From Paraglaciecola algarum (lineage in GTDB: Bacteria > Pseudomonadota > Gammaproteobacteria > Enterobacterales > Alteromonadaceae), in contig NZ_JAKGAS010000003.1 in the NCBI RefSeq assembly GCF_021532655.1, forward strand, positions 124,001 to 188,000: DNA of 64,000 nucleotides, given 5' to 3'. The notes under the pieces were generated by a model. It was not told the DNA's origin. It worked only from the letters and a program-made list of their open reading frames with translations, and searched no databases. Shown here piece by piece: positions 17,543-26,267 of the stretch. Position 1 is the first letter of the stretch, and each line of letters starts with the position of its first letter. The translations under genes were made by a program, and so were the position numbers.

Positions 17543-19567
17543 ATGAAGTGTATAAAAATGGCACTGCTTGGATTAATAGCCTATCCATTGCTACCCGCCA
17601 TGGCGGATACCGAAGATAATTATCTTTGTGGCCATCGTGTAGAGGGAAGTACAGCAACTTTTGGGCAAACTCATCATGCTTGTGATGTTGATCCCTTTGG
17701 TGATGTGGAGTTTGTAGAACAAAAGTTTTCGTCTTTAATATATGACGATCTAAACAGTGATAGCGCAAGCTACGTCGATACTCTTTATCCGGTATTACGT
17801 GATGCTGCCAGTTATTACATCAATCAGCGACAAGCTCAAGTCAGTGCTGACGAATTAGCGGCATGGCAAAATACTGTAATGGCCGTTGCCCAACAACAGT
17901 CTTATTGGACTCATTATCGTATGGGTTCTGATAGCCGTCTAAAAATGTCCCGTGGTAATAACGGCCATGGTCATGGTTTGATGCAAGTGGACGATCGTGA
18001 ACACTTCAGTGATATCGAAGCTGGCAAAGGTTGGAACTTGTTTCAAAACCTGAGCTTTGCATTAGACAGTTTATATGCTGGTTGGATAGCCTATGATAGT
18101 GCCAGTTGTGCGGCGACTGAGACAGATTTATCCCATAGAGCTAAGTTTTCCTATGCCGTTTATAGCGGTGGTACTGAGCAAGGGTGCCGTTTTGAAGCCA
18201 CAGATAACCAATGGCAAGCACTCGACCATGCTTTTGCAAGTGCCTGGCAAAATCAAGATTGGTTGAGCCATGTCACTGATCCCAATGCTGATGCCGTAGT
18301 TGATGCGGCCTGTTATATCGCCGGCGAAGAAGGTTGTGTGCCTTTAGGCCCCTTACCAGCGCCTAAAGCGGATATTGGCAGTATCGGAAAAATTATTGGT
18401 GAAAGCTTTGATGGTAACCCAAATACCATTGCTGCTTGTCGCGGTGAACCGAATGCCGATGCGAGTAATGTTGAATGGATACGTACAACTACCAACCCGT
18501 GGGCAACGGCCAGTATTTTAACCCTAATTGCGCGTCAAGGTGACTGGGCGCAAGTATCCTTTGAATATTCTGGCTTGGTAAATACCTGCTGGACACTGGA
18601 ATACGCGATTACGTGGGATGGTTTTGAACCACCTCCTCCAGCCAACGACATACTATTTGCTTATAAACAACTAGTGTTAGACAGCGGAGAAACATGTTTG
18701 CATAACAATGGTGAATTCCATTGTGTTACACAAAGCAAAGATGCCCTTTGTTTGTTAGAAAAATTGGATCAAGTTGTTGAGCCAAATGCATTCCAATTAA
18801 CTGCTGCACAATCAAGTTCACAGTCAAAAATGGTTTATGACAGACATAGTTGTTTGACTAATGTTAACAGCATTATGGTGGTAGGAGACAACCTCAAAGT
18901 ACTGCAAGAGCTACCCGTTTATAACACTATTGGTGGCGACATGGTGGGTACGACTGAAGTGGGTAAAATTTATCAGATATTAGATGTGGTAGCAGATACC
19001 AAGTACCAAATAAATCGCTATTACAAAGTTTTACTGGCGGCTGCTTATACCGCTGAACCAGTCAATGAAGGTGAAGATGGGGTGGATATTCCAGCTGTTA
19101 CGGGGTATTTCTTTGCAGGTGATATTAATACCTATGCAGAATATACCGAAGCGACAGACAGCCTTGCCGCTAATCCCGTCATTTTGACTACTGGTAGCCA
19201 ATTCAAAGTAGATTCAGAAGAAGGTCTGAGTATGTTGGCGGAAGTCGGTGGTGCTGTCACCCTTACTATTCCAAACAATACCATTATTACTATCGAACAC
19301 ACCGAAGTATTAGGTGATACCAATCAAGTTTACTATCACATTCATCGTAAAGGTATAGATGGCGTGGTTTATGGCGGTACTTTAACACCACAGTTAGCAC
19401 TTAATGCTGATTTGAGTGCCAGCAGTGAGCCTGCAACTACAGATGAAACCCCCAATATTGTTACCTCAGATTCTTCGCAAACTATTGTGCGTGGAGGCTC
19501 TGCTGGGTGGCAACTATTGCTACTGGGACTGATTGTAATGGTCTGCCGTATGAGCAGAAAAGCATAA
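17543..19567 (+). CDS. Goose-type-lysozyme-like surface protein, catalytic Glu replaced by Gln
   Basis: 674 residues. A signal peptide (about 1-21) precedes a lysozyme-like domain (about 25-265) with GHGHGLMQVDDREHF (141-155), the signature of g-type lysozymes and related transglycosylases. Where the paralogue has the glutamate of ASVETKW, this protein has AQQQSYW, so the expected catalytic Glu is Gln119 (codon 17897-17899). The middle and C-terminal parts have SH3-like segments. The tail, a Gly-Gly-Ser motif, a hydrophobic helix and basic residues (RGGSAGWQ...RKA), is GlyGly-CTERM-like, the sorting signal for rhombosortase. I infer a surface-exposed peptidoglycan-binding protein that no longer cuts, or cuts differently. 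The start at 17543 has GGAG ahead of it. Confidence 0.72.
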   Translation: MKCIKMALLGLIAYPLLPAMADTEDNYLCGHRVEGSTATFGQTHHACDVDPFGDVEFVEQKFSSLIYDDLNSDSASYVDTLYPVLRDAASYYINQRQAQVSADELAAWQNTVMAVAQQQSYWTHYRMGSDSRLKMSRGNNGHGHGLMQVDDREHFSDIEAGKGWNLFQNLSFALDSLYAGWIAYDSASCAATETDLSHRAKFSYAVYSGGTEQGCRFEATDNQWQALDHAFASAWQNQDWLSHVTDPNADAVVDAACYIAGEEGCVPLGPLPAPKADIGSIGKIIGESFDGNPNTIAACRGEPNADASNVEWIRTTTNPWATASILTLIARQGDWAQVSFEYSGLVNTCWTLEYAITWDGFEPPPPANDILFAYKQLVLDSGETCLHNNGEFHCVTQSKDALCLLEKLDQVVEPNAFQLTAAQSSSQSKMVYDRHSCLTNVNSIMVVGDNLKVLQELPVYNTIGGDMVGTTEVGKIYQILDVVADTKYQINRYYKVLLAAAYTAEPVNEGEDGVDIPAVTGYFFAGDINTYAEYTEATDSLAANPVILTTGSQFKVDSEEGLSMLAEVGGAVTLTIPNNTIITIEHTEVLGDTNQVYYHIHRKGIDGVVYGGTLTPQLALNADLSASSEPATTDETPNIVTSDSSQTIVRGGSAGWQLLLLGLIVMVCRMSRKA

Positions 19568-19620
19568 AATTAACGGAGCCTTATTTAAAGACTCCCATCA
19601 TTGTTTAAATGGAGACAACG

Positions 19621-22362
19621 ATGAATAAAGTAATGAAAACCTTGGTATGTATGCTTACTTTGCCCGCGTTACAAAGTTGGGGACAAGCAGTCGATACCGA
19701 AGAGTATTATTTATGTGCCCACAAGGTGAGTAATACCACCTTCGATTATGGCACTATCCCGGCCTGGTGTGATGTCGATCCTTTTGGCTCACCTGATATT
19801 GTTAAGCAACATTTTAACGACATTATGTTTAATGGTTTTGAGTCTGAAGACACTGAAAGACAGCGTTATATGTCAGCTCTTTATCCTACTATTCGCGAAG
19901 CAGCAGAATATTATCTAGACATTCGTAAACCTAGTGCCTCAATCACCGAAAAAGCAGCTTGGCAACATGCTGTTATGGCAACAGCCAGCGTTGAAACTAA
20001 ATGGAGTCACTATCTCAATTACGATCAAGATGAGCGTATTAAAATGATCCGCGGTGATAGCGGTCATGGTCATGGCATGATGCAAATTGACGACCGTTGG
20101 CATTTTAGTGCGATCAGTGAAGGTAAAGGCATGCAGATCTTTGAAAATATGGTCTACGCCTTGGATATTTTCTATAACGGCTGGCGTTACTCTGTGGCCC
20201 AAAGTTGTGTCAATGGTGAAAATGACTGGGAAGCACGCTCTCGCTCAGCCTACTCAGCCTACAACGGCGGACCGACCGACTGGTGTCGCTGGCAAGAAAG
20301 TCCTATCACACAAGATACTAATTTTAGTCAAAACTACAGCGCCAAAGCATGGGAAGCCTTAGTTGCAGATAAAAATGCCAGCGCCTCACTTGATGTGACA
20401 TGTTATATGGAAGACAACATGGCTTGTATTGATGCTGCCGATGACGGTGGCACTAAGCTAAGAATTGGACTCTTATCTACTGGCAGTTTAGGCGCTCTAT
20501 TAGATAATAAAGAGGGTACAAGACTTGAATACATTCGAGGTCCAGAAAATGCCTACCAAGCTGCTGATCGCTTTTTAGAGCTAGAGCGCGATGGTGAATG
20601 GGTAAAAGTAGAACTCATGAAGTACAACACTACCGATGAAACACCGCTTATTGGTTGGGTTCATGATGTAGGCAATATCACTTGGACAGATGTTAAAGCC
20701 GTGGGGTCGTTAAAATCATCATTCCCAGCTACTGTACTGGAATTACAAGATGATATTGACGGAAGTTTCATATCTGAATACGTGATCAGCTACTCAAATG
20801 CATGGAATCCAGCTGACCGAGTGGTGTTGTTACAACGCAGTGATAACTGGGTGCAAGTTGAAGTATTACGTTTCCTCGATAATAGCGAAACACCGTTAAT
20901 TGGCTGGGTACCAGACAATGGCAACTTTGACTGGGTTGAAGGTTCGGTGTCATTAACTCAACAAATTGGTGAACTCACCAGTGGTACTTTAGGTTCATTA
21001 CTGGATGACATAGACGGTACACGTTTGGAATATATCCGTGGACCAGAAAACGCCTATCAAGCTGCAGATCGCTTTTTACTTTTAGCCAGAGACGGTGATT
21101 GGGCAAAAGTTGAGCTAATGAAGTTCAACGATACCACTGAAACTCCACTTATTGGCTGGGTATTAGATGCTGGCACCATTACCTGGACTGAAGCTCAAGC
21201 TGTTGGCTCTTTAAAACAAGACTATGCAGCCACAGTATTAGAGTTGCACGATGCAGTAAATGGTGCGGCGCAAGGCCAATATGTGATCAGTTATTCTAAT
21301 GCTTGGAATCCAGCAGACAGAGTTAAACTTTTAGAAGAAAATGGTGATTGGCTAAAAGTCGAAGTTTTGCGTTATTTAGATAAAGATGAAACGCCTAACA
21401 TTGGTTGGGTTTTGGGTAAAGGTAGCTTTGACTGGATAGGTGGAGTAGACATAGTTGAAGAGCCTACAGATGCTGATCTTTGGCAATATCGCTATCTTGG
21501 TCTTGCCACGGGTGAAACCTGTATTTTGGAGCTAGGTGAGTTTCATTGTGTTGAAAACATGGCTGATGCCTTGTGTTTAAACACCATGTTTGACCGTGTA
21601 ACCGAAGAAGAGGTGTTACCACTCGATTCAGAAACTAGTGCCGCTAAAGCCAAAGTGCTCCATGACCGTCACGAGTGTTTAGCTACAGTACCTTATATCC
21701 ATAAAGTCGGTGACAGTATCCAAACTATGCAGGCCCTTAGCCTGTATGCACAGGTTGGTGGCGCAGATTTGGGGATCACCACAGAAGCTGAAGGTATTTA
21801 TCAAATACTAGATGTTGTTGCACTTGGTCAAAATGTCTACAACCAATATTACAAAGTCAGTGTTAATGATACCTTAGGATACATTTATGCAGGCTCTGAA
21901 ATATCTCCTACTGATGTTTACCTCGTTGAACATGATATGCTGCCGACCTCTAGCATCATTATTCCGCAAGTAGGTGATACCTTAAAAATCACCCAAGGCG
22001 ACGGCATTGCTTTACGTGATGATACCGATGTATCAGGCAAGGTTCAGGCGCTGGTTAATTTTGACAAAGAAGTACAAGTTGAAGAGACCATCATCAAAGG
22101 CCAAGACAACCGTGTTTATTACAAAGTGACCTATCAAAATGTACTGGGTTTTATGTATGGCGGCATGTTGTCTGCAAATGAAAACACCTTAGCAGAATGG
22201 GCGGTATACACAGAACCAACACCCATAGAACCACCGGTAACGCCACCAACAACAGGTGATAAAGAGGTTGAAGTGAGACCTTTAGCATCAGGTGGTAGCT
22301 TAGACATGATGTTAGCCTTTATAGCATTATGTTTATTCATACGTAGCCGTAGATTTAGCTGA
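19621..22362 (+). CDS. Goose-type-lysozyme-like protein with four SH3-like repeats and GlyGly-CTERM
   Basis: 913 residues, paralogous to the preceding gene across its whole length. Signal peptide ends near QSWGQA. The lysozyme-like domain keeps the glutamate (Glu125 in ASVETKW) and GHGHGMMQIDDRWHF (148-162). Residues about 285-610 hold four SH3-like units in the order A-B-A'-B', with EYIRGPENAYQAADRF in both A units and YVISYSNAWNPADRV in both B units; the A-to-A' period is exactly 501 bases. A module shared with the paralogue follows, then a proline-rich linker and a GlyGly-CTERM tail (SGGSLDMM, helix, RSRRFS). It probably cleaves peptidoglycan at the cell surface. The start at 19621 has GGAG upstream. 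Confidence 0.75.
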   Translation: MNKVMKTLVCMLTLPALQSWGQAVDTEEYYLCAHKVSNTTFDYGTIPAWCDVDPFGSPDIVKQHFNDIMFNGFESEDTERQRYMSALYPTIREAAEYYLDIRKPSASITEKAAWQHAVMATASVETKWSHYLNYDQDERIKMIRGDSGHGHGMMQIDDRWHFSAISEGKGMQIFENMVYALDIFYNGWRYSVAQSCVNGENDWEARSRSAYSAYNGGPTDWCRWQESPITQDTNFSQNYSAKAWEALVADKNASASLDVTCYMEDNMACIDAADDGGTKLRIGLLSTGSLGALLDNKEGTRLEYIRGPENAYQAADRFLELERDGEWVKVELMKYNTTDETPLIGWVHDVGNITWTDVKAVGSLKSSFPATVLELQDDIDGSFISEYVISYSNAWNPADRVVLLQRSDNWVQVEVLRFLDNSETPLIGWVPDNGNFDWVEGSVSLTQQIGELTSGTLGSLLDDIDGTRLEYIRGPENAYQAADRFLLLARDGDWAKVELMKFNDTTETPLIGWVLDAGTITWTEAQAVGSLKQDYAATVLELHDAVNGAAQGQYVISYSNAWNPADRVKLLEENGDWLKVEVLRYLDKDETPNIGWVLGKGSFDWIGGVDIVEEPTDADLWQYRYLGLATGETCILELGEFHCVENMADALCLNTMFDRVTEEEVLPLDSETSAAKAKVLHDRHECLATVPYIHKVGDSIQTMQALSLYAQVGGADLGITTEAEGIYQILDVVALGQNVYNQYYKVSVNDTLGYIYAGSEISPTDVYLVEHDMLPTSSIIIPQVGDTLKITQGDGIALRDDTDVSGKVQALVNFDKEVQVEETIIKGQDNRVYYKVTYQNVLGFMYGGMLSANENTLAEWAVYTEPTPIEPPVTPPTTGDKEVEVRPLASGGSLDMMLAFIALCLFIRSRRFS
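20466..21450 (+). repeat. 501-bp tandem duplication encoding SH3-like repeat pairs
   Basis: The stretch encoding GTRLEYIRGPENAYQAADRF begins at about 20515 and recurs at about 21016, a shift of 501 bases (167 codons). The B units (ISYSNAWNPADRV) recur with the same shift. The copies have diverged at silent sites, so the duplication is not recent. Confidence 0.8.
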
Positions 22363-22395
22363 TACCCAGCCCAATCTCACAGTATGATGTGGAGG

Positions 22396-22443
22396 CCTGT
22401 TTGTTTTTGTTTAATCACAAAAATAAGCAGGTGCTCTTTTTAT
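22396..22443 (+). terminator. Rho-independent terminator after the lysozyme-like genes
   Basis: CCTGTTTGTTTTTGT pairs (with G-T pairs) to ACAAAAATAAGCAGG over a 6-base loop and is followed by a T-rich tail. It would end the receptor-lysozyme operon. Confidence 0.55.
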
Positions 22444-22477
22444 CATTTTTAAATTTATATTTGTATAAGGACGCGCA

Positions 22478-23317
22478 ATGAAGTCACTAAAGTGGACACT
22501 TGTATTGATACCTGTTGCTGGCCTGCTTTATTGGGTAGTGGCTGAAGATGAGCCTATCCGCTCTGATATCGAGTTAACTAAAAATGTTATGAGCCCGGTG
22601 TCTAATCAAGCAAATAACCCTTTCCAAACTAAAACGAGTCAAACAAACTCCAGCATCACAAACGCCGCGCCAGCAGCAGTAGCCGCGACATCCAATGGGC
22701 AAACTACTACTTTGTCACCTGAGACTCATGCGCAACGCGAAACCTTAACGCAAGAACTGGCTGAATTACGAAACTGCAAACAAACAGCAAGCTGCCCCAT
22801 TGATGACAGTGACCCGCGGGCAAGTAGTTTTTTATTAGCCAAACAACTAAGCGAAAAATTACAACGCTACGCCGAACTACACAGCAGCAATCAATATTAT
22901 GATCAGCAAACGGCACAAATAACCCAAGATTATCTCACCTATCCAGACGGCCATGTGCAATCAGCCGCGCTAGATTTAATGCAAGAACAAGCACCAAATA
23001 CTGAGTCCGCTAAAGTGCTAATTGATGCTTTGCAAAGCAGTTATGATGGCAAATTAATGAAACAAGCCATGGAAGAATTACAACGTTATCCTGAATTAGA
23101 AGCAGCAATTACCGAACTATTTACCAATCATTTGCAAACTGGTGCATTTAACCTTGCCCAAGAATTAGCTAAAAACATTGATGATTTTATCCATGCCAAT
23201 AACATTGAACAATACAAAGCGCTAGCCGATTCCCTTCCACCACGCAGTGCTAAATCCAAATACCTTAAATCTGCTATCTTAGAAGCCGAGTTTGGATTAA
23301 CAGAGGTTAATCCGTAA
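22478..23317 (+). CDS. Membrane-anchored periplasmic protein of unknown function
   Basis: 279 residues. One N-terminal hydrophobic segment (about 5-22, LKWTLVLIPVAGLLYWVV) is followed by an acidic start, a low-complexity Asn/Gln/Ser/Thr-rich linker (about 40-85) and an alpha-helical region rich in Gln, Ala and Leu. I do not recognise a family. It has a clear RBS (AAGGACGC) and follows the lysozyme-like genes after a terminator. A single Cys pair (NCKQTASCP) might form a disulphide. The helical-repeat look suggests a scaffolding or secretion-accessory protein, but no function should be assigned. Confidence 0.7.
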   Translation: MKSLKWTLVLIPVAGLLYWVVAEDEPIRSDIELTKNVMSPVSNQANNPFQTKTSQTNSSITNAAPAAVAATSNGQTTTLSPETHAQRETLTQELAELRNCKQTASCPIDDSDPRASSFLLAKQLSEKLQRYAELHSSNQYYDQQTAQITQDYLTYPDGHVQSAALDLMQEQAPNTESAKVLIDALQSSYDGKLMKQAMEELQRYPELEAAITELFTNHLQTGAFNLAQELAKNIDDFIHANNIEQYKALADSLPPRSAKSKYLKSAILEAEFGLTEVNP

Positions 23318-23414
23318 CGATTATTGGATTCAGCCGGTCAAATTAGGCTACATACTTTTGATGTCATAGGTAAATTTGCACTAGTAGTAGCAAGACCTAA
23401 TGATACTGTAGAAT

Positions 23415-24128
23415 TTATTTTGGCAAGTCTGGAACGTCTTTCAAACGCAATTCGGTTAACGATGCACGTATTTGCTTAATAAATGTTTCACCGGGGTCGG
23501 TTTTGTCAGTCAAATAATTCGGGTTCACTTCTTTCCATAAAGGATGATTAACGAAATTTTTATATTCGTAATGACCAATCACATAATCAATGGGAAATTC
23601 CTGACTCAGCTGTTTAATCAGCGCAATGTTTGCAGTTAACTGCTCAGCCGTTAAGGGTAGCGAACTGCCATTTCCGACATTTTCAATCCCAATAGCACTA
23701 TGGTTTAAGCCAATAACGTGACGAGCAAAAGTGGTATTTGGCAGCAATTGGTAAACTGTGCCGTCACGATCCACTAAATAATGAGTTGATACATTTAATT
23801 GGCTGGCACTGCTTATTTTATCCCGCGAACTAGGCAACATAGGTGAGTTAAATGCATTAAATGAATCTTCTAATGTGGGAATAGAAGTCCAGTGCACCAC
23901 CACCATTTTAGGTGTTATTTGGGCTTTTTGTGCTTCAATTCCATAACGAGTGTCTAGATATTCAAGTGACAACTGTTCTCGTTTGTCATTATAAATAATC
24001 GGCCATTGTACAATATCTAACGCTGAGCTTGATTGCATATCCTTATCTTGCTGCTCACCTTGTGGTGAACATGCCATAACTAAAAACAATAAAGAAATTG
24101 TACAAACACTTGCAACAATTAAACGCAT
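23415..24128 (-). CDS. N-acetylmuramoyl-L-alanine amidase, AmiD-like lipoprotein
   Basis: 237 residues. The N-terminus is a lipoprotein signal with lipobox LVMAC (Cys20). The Amidase_2 domain has VVVHWTS (first zinc His), THYLVDRDGTVYQL, HSAIGIENVG, YVIGHYEY and the closing KTDPGETF, which supplies the last zinc-ligand region. It removes stem peptides from MurNAc at the outer membrane, providing the peptide-free sugars that NamZ and NagZ work on. It is divergent from the decarboxylase gene across a 169-base region holding two candidate MurR sites. Confidence 0.92.
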   Translation of the reverse strand: MRLIVASVCTISLLFLVMACSPQGEQQDKDMQSSSALDIVQWPIIYNDKREQLSLEYLDTRYGIEAQKAQITPKMVVVHWTSIPTLEDSFNAFNSPMLPSSRDKISSASQLNVSTHYLVDRDGTVYQLLPNTTFARHVIGLNHSAIGIENVGNGSSLPLTAEQLTANIALIKQLSQEFPIDYVIGHYEYKNFVNHPLWKEVNPNYLTDKTDPGETFIKQIRASLTELRLKDVPDLPK

Positions 24129-24206
24129 AAAAACTCCTTTGAAGGCCTTAGTGAGTGTCGATTACCGCAAATTTAGAAACTCGTTTTAACTTTACAATTC
24201 CAAATG

Positions 24207-24219
24207 GAATAACCTATCA
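24207..24219. promoter_or_regulatory. Candidate MurR operator, site 4 (degenerate)
   Basis: GAATA-ACC-TATCA fits the motif in 9 of 10 positions. The preceding bases form a further palindrome, TTCCA-AA-TGGAA. It lies between the amidase and decarboxylase genes. Confidence 0.35.
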
Positions 24220-24252
24220 AGACTGAATAAAGCTTGAAAGCAACTAAGAGTG

Positions 24253-24265
24253 CAATATATTATTC
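24253..24265. promoter_or_regulatory. Candidate MurR operator, site 5 (degenerate)
   Basis: CAATA-TAT-TATTC fits the motif in 9 of 10 positions. It lies 33 bases before the decarboxylase start, 46 bases from site 4. Confidence 0.35.
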
Positions 24266-24297
24266 CCCAATAACTTAATCATAGTAATTATTTAGTA

Positions 24298-25563
24298 ATG
24301 AAAACACAAGCTCATATCTTTTATAAAGAAAATGCAATGTATATGGAAAACGTATCTATTACAGCCATTGCCCAAGATATTCCTACACCTTTCTATTGTT
24401 ACTCTTATTCATCTATTTCAGAATCTTACCTAGATTATGAGCAAGCATTTTCTCAACTAGACACCTTAATTTGTTATGCAGTTAAGGCAAACTCTAATCA
24501 AGCAATATTGACATCCTTGGCAAAACTAGGTGCCGGAGCTGATGTGGTTTCTGAAGGTGAAATCCGCCGCGCATTAAAAGCTGGTATTCCAGCCAATAAA
24601 ATTGTATTTTCTGGCGTCGCTAAAACCCACTCTGAAATAAGCTATGCGCTAAACCACGATATATTGCAGTTTAATGTGGAGTCTGAGCCTGAGTTACAAT
24701 TAATTAGTGAGCTAGCGACAGCGCAAGACAAAATAGCGTGTATATCTATTAGAGTGAACCCAAATGTTAACGCCAACACTCATGCAAAAATCACTACCGG
24801 TAAATCAGAAAATAAATTTGGTATTCCGATCACAAAAGCTAGAGATGTCTATCAGTATGCGGCTTCTTTACCTAGCATAAAGGTGCAGGGTGTTGATGTG
24901 CACATTGGTTCTCAATTAACCGACCTAGCGCCATTTAAGCAAGCATTTGGTATGGTTGCAGAGTTTGTTAGCGTATTAAGAAAAGATGGTCATGATATTT
25001 CAATTATTGATATTGGTGGCGGCTTAGGTATCAATTACGCTGAAGACGAAACACCACCTAATAAAAACGATTACGCCCAAATAGTTAAGCAACAGCTTGG
25101 TCACTTACAGTGTAAAATTATCGTAGAGCCAGGACGCTCTATAGTTGGCAATTCAGGGATATTAGTCTCCAAAGTAGTTTATGTAAAAAAAGGCGAAGAG
25201 CGTCAATTTTTGATTATAGATGCGGGTATGAATGACTTAATTCGACCCAGTATGTATGACGCATACCATCAAATCAAACCGATAAATAGTCACAATGATA
25301 AGAATGCCTATTATGATGTGGTTGGCCCAGTTTGTGAAACAGGGGACACCTTTTCTAAAAATAGACAACTGCCAATCATGCAAGCGACTGACTTAGTTGC
25401 TATTCTTAGTTGTGGCGCTTATGGCAGTGTTATGTCTTCAACCTACAATACCAGAATGGCTGCACCTGAGGTTATGGTGAAAGATGATCAATACACTATT
25501 ATTCGATCTCGCCCATGTTATGAAGAAGTTATTAAGCAAGATATCATTCCGGATTGGGTATAG
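24298..25563 (+). CDS. lysA: Diaminopimelate decarboxylase (LysA family)
   Basis: 421 residues, normal for the family (E. coli LysA 420). Fold-type III PLP enzyme: the PLP lysine is Lys63 in CYAVKANSN, with DVVSEGEIRRAL, VDVHIGSQLTD, IDIGGGLGI, VEPGRSIVGNSG, CETGDTF and GAYGSVMSSTYN. It decarboxylates meso-DAP to L-lysine. Its place among murein-degrading genes, with candidate MurR sites upstream, suggests a catabolic role on DAP from scavenged peptides rather than, or besides, lysine biosynthesis. The Shine-Dalgarno is weak; starts at 24337 or 24343 are possible. A related decarboxylase for another D- or L-amino acid cannot be excluded. Confidence 0.85.
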   Translation: MKTQAHIFYKENAMYMENVSITAIAQDIPTPFYCYSYSSISESYLDYEQAFSQLDTLICYAVKANSNQAILTSLAKLGAGADVVSEGEIRRALKAGIPANKIVFSGVAKTHSEISYALNHDILQFNVESEPELQLISELATAQDKIACISIRVNPNVNANTHAKITTGKSENKFGIPITKARDVYQYAASLPSIKVQGVDVHIGSQLTDLAPFKQAFGMVAEFVSVLRKDGHDISIIDIGGGLGINYAEDETPPNKNDYAQIVKQQLGHLQCKIIVEPGRSIVGNSGILVSKVVYVKKGEERQFLIIDAGMNDLIRPSMYDAYHQIKPINSHNDKNAYYDVVGPVCETGDTFSKNRQLPIMQATDLVAILSCGAYGSVMSSTYNTRMAAPEVMVKDDQYTIIRSRPCYEEVIKQDIIPDWV

Positions 25564-25579
25564 AAGTCTACGGGCTACT

Positions 25580-25626
25580 AGCACTAAATCACTTTAATTA
25601 TTTATAAATAAAAATTTAGTGCTTTT
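25580..25626 (+). terminator. Terminator after the decarboxylase gene
   Basis: AGCACTAAAT and ATTTAGTGCT pair perfectly around a long 24-base AT-rich loop and are followed by TTT. It begins 17 bases after the stop codon. The long loop lowers confidence. Confidence 0.45.
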
Positions 25627-26135
25627 CAACATCTAGTGAGTATTTATTCCCCCTACTTCAAAGCTCCTATACCAAGACTCTCATTTCACATCGATTATAT
25701 AAGAACCCCCTTATATTTATTTTTTATCCACCCGAAGTCGGCGTAATTAACCTTAGTTCAATTCTGTAGGCGCTTTCCTATACACCACTTTTCACTAACC
25801 TTATCTCATCACCAAGCTAAGTTAGTTGTATTACCTAGGGATAAGGGCAAGTTGACACTGCCGCCCCTTTGCGGGATATATTTTAACCAGTTCAAACTAA
25901 AATCAATCTCTCTTATTCCGTTAATTCAGAAATAATGAAAAACCACTGGAATAATTTATTATTTACTTTCCCGTCAGTTGTGATAATTTGATTATAAGGG
26001 AGAGTGTTTGCAGTAAATAACTATAATAATTAATAGCACTCTTCTGGCGATAAGACATTTAATGTTTATGCTAACCATACGGTGTAATGGTTGATAAAAC
26101 CAAAACACCAAAAACAACTAAGGGGAGACTGCACT
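25627..26135. other. Intergenic region upstream of receptor 2
   Basis: About 510 bases without a recognisable gene. It holds a candidate MurR site (25949-25961) and, at 26121-26127, the strong ribosome binding site AGGGGAG of the small gene that follows. Nothing else is clear. Confidence 0.5.
25949..25961. promoter_or_regulatory. Candidate MurR operator, site 6 (degenerate)
   Basis: GAATA-ATT-TATTA fits the motif in 9 of 10 positions, in the leader of the small ORF-receptor 2 transcription unit. Confidence 0.4.
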
Positions 26136-26267
26136 GTGAAATATAACAAAACCACACTAGTGCCAGTAATGTTTGGGCTTTCAAGCACATACGCTTTTGC
26201 CCAACAAACTAACGAAAACACACAACAAGAATCAACCATGGACAACTTAAGTGAGGTACTCCAATGA
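26136..26267 (+). CDS. Small exported protein (43 aa) overlapping the receptor 2 start
   Basis: A 43-codon reading frame with GTG start, a strong AGGGGAG ribosome binding site nine bases upstream, and a clear short signal peptide (LVPVMFGLSSTYAFAQQ). The mature peptide of about 24 residues is Gln/Asn/Glu-rich. Its TGA overlaps the receptor ATG (ATGA), so the receptor is translationally coupled to it; the receptor has no good ribosome binding site of its own outside this frame. It may be a true micro-protein, a coupling leader, or the remnant of an older receptor start. I do not recognise a family. Confidence 0.55.
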   Translation: MKYNKTTLVPVMFGLSSTYAFAQQTNENTQQESTMDNLSEVLQ

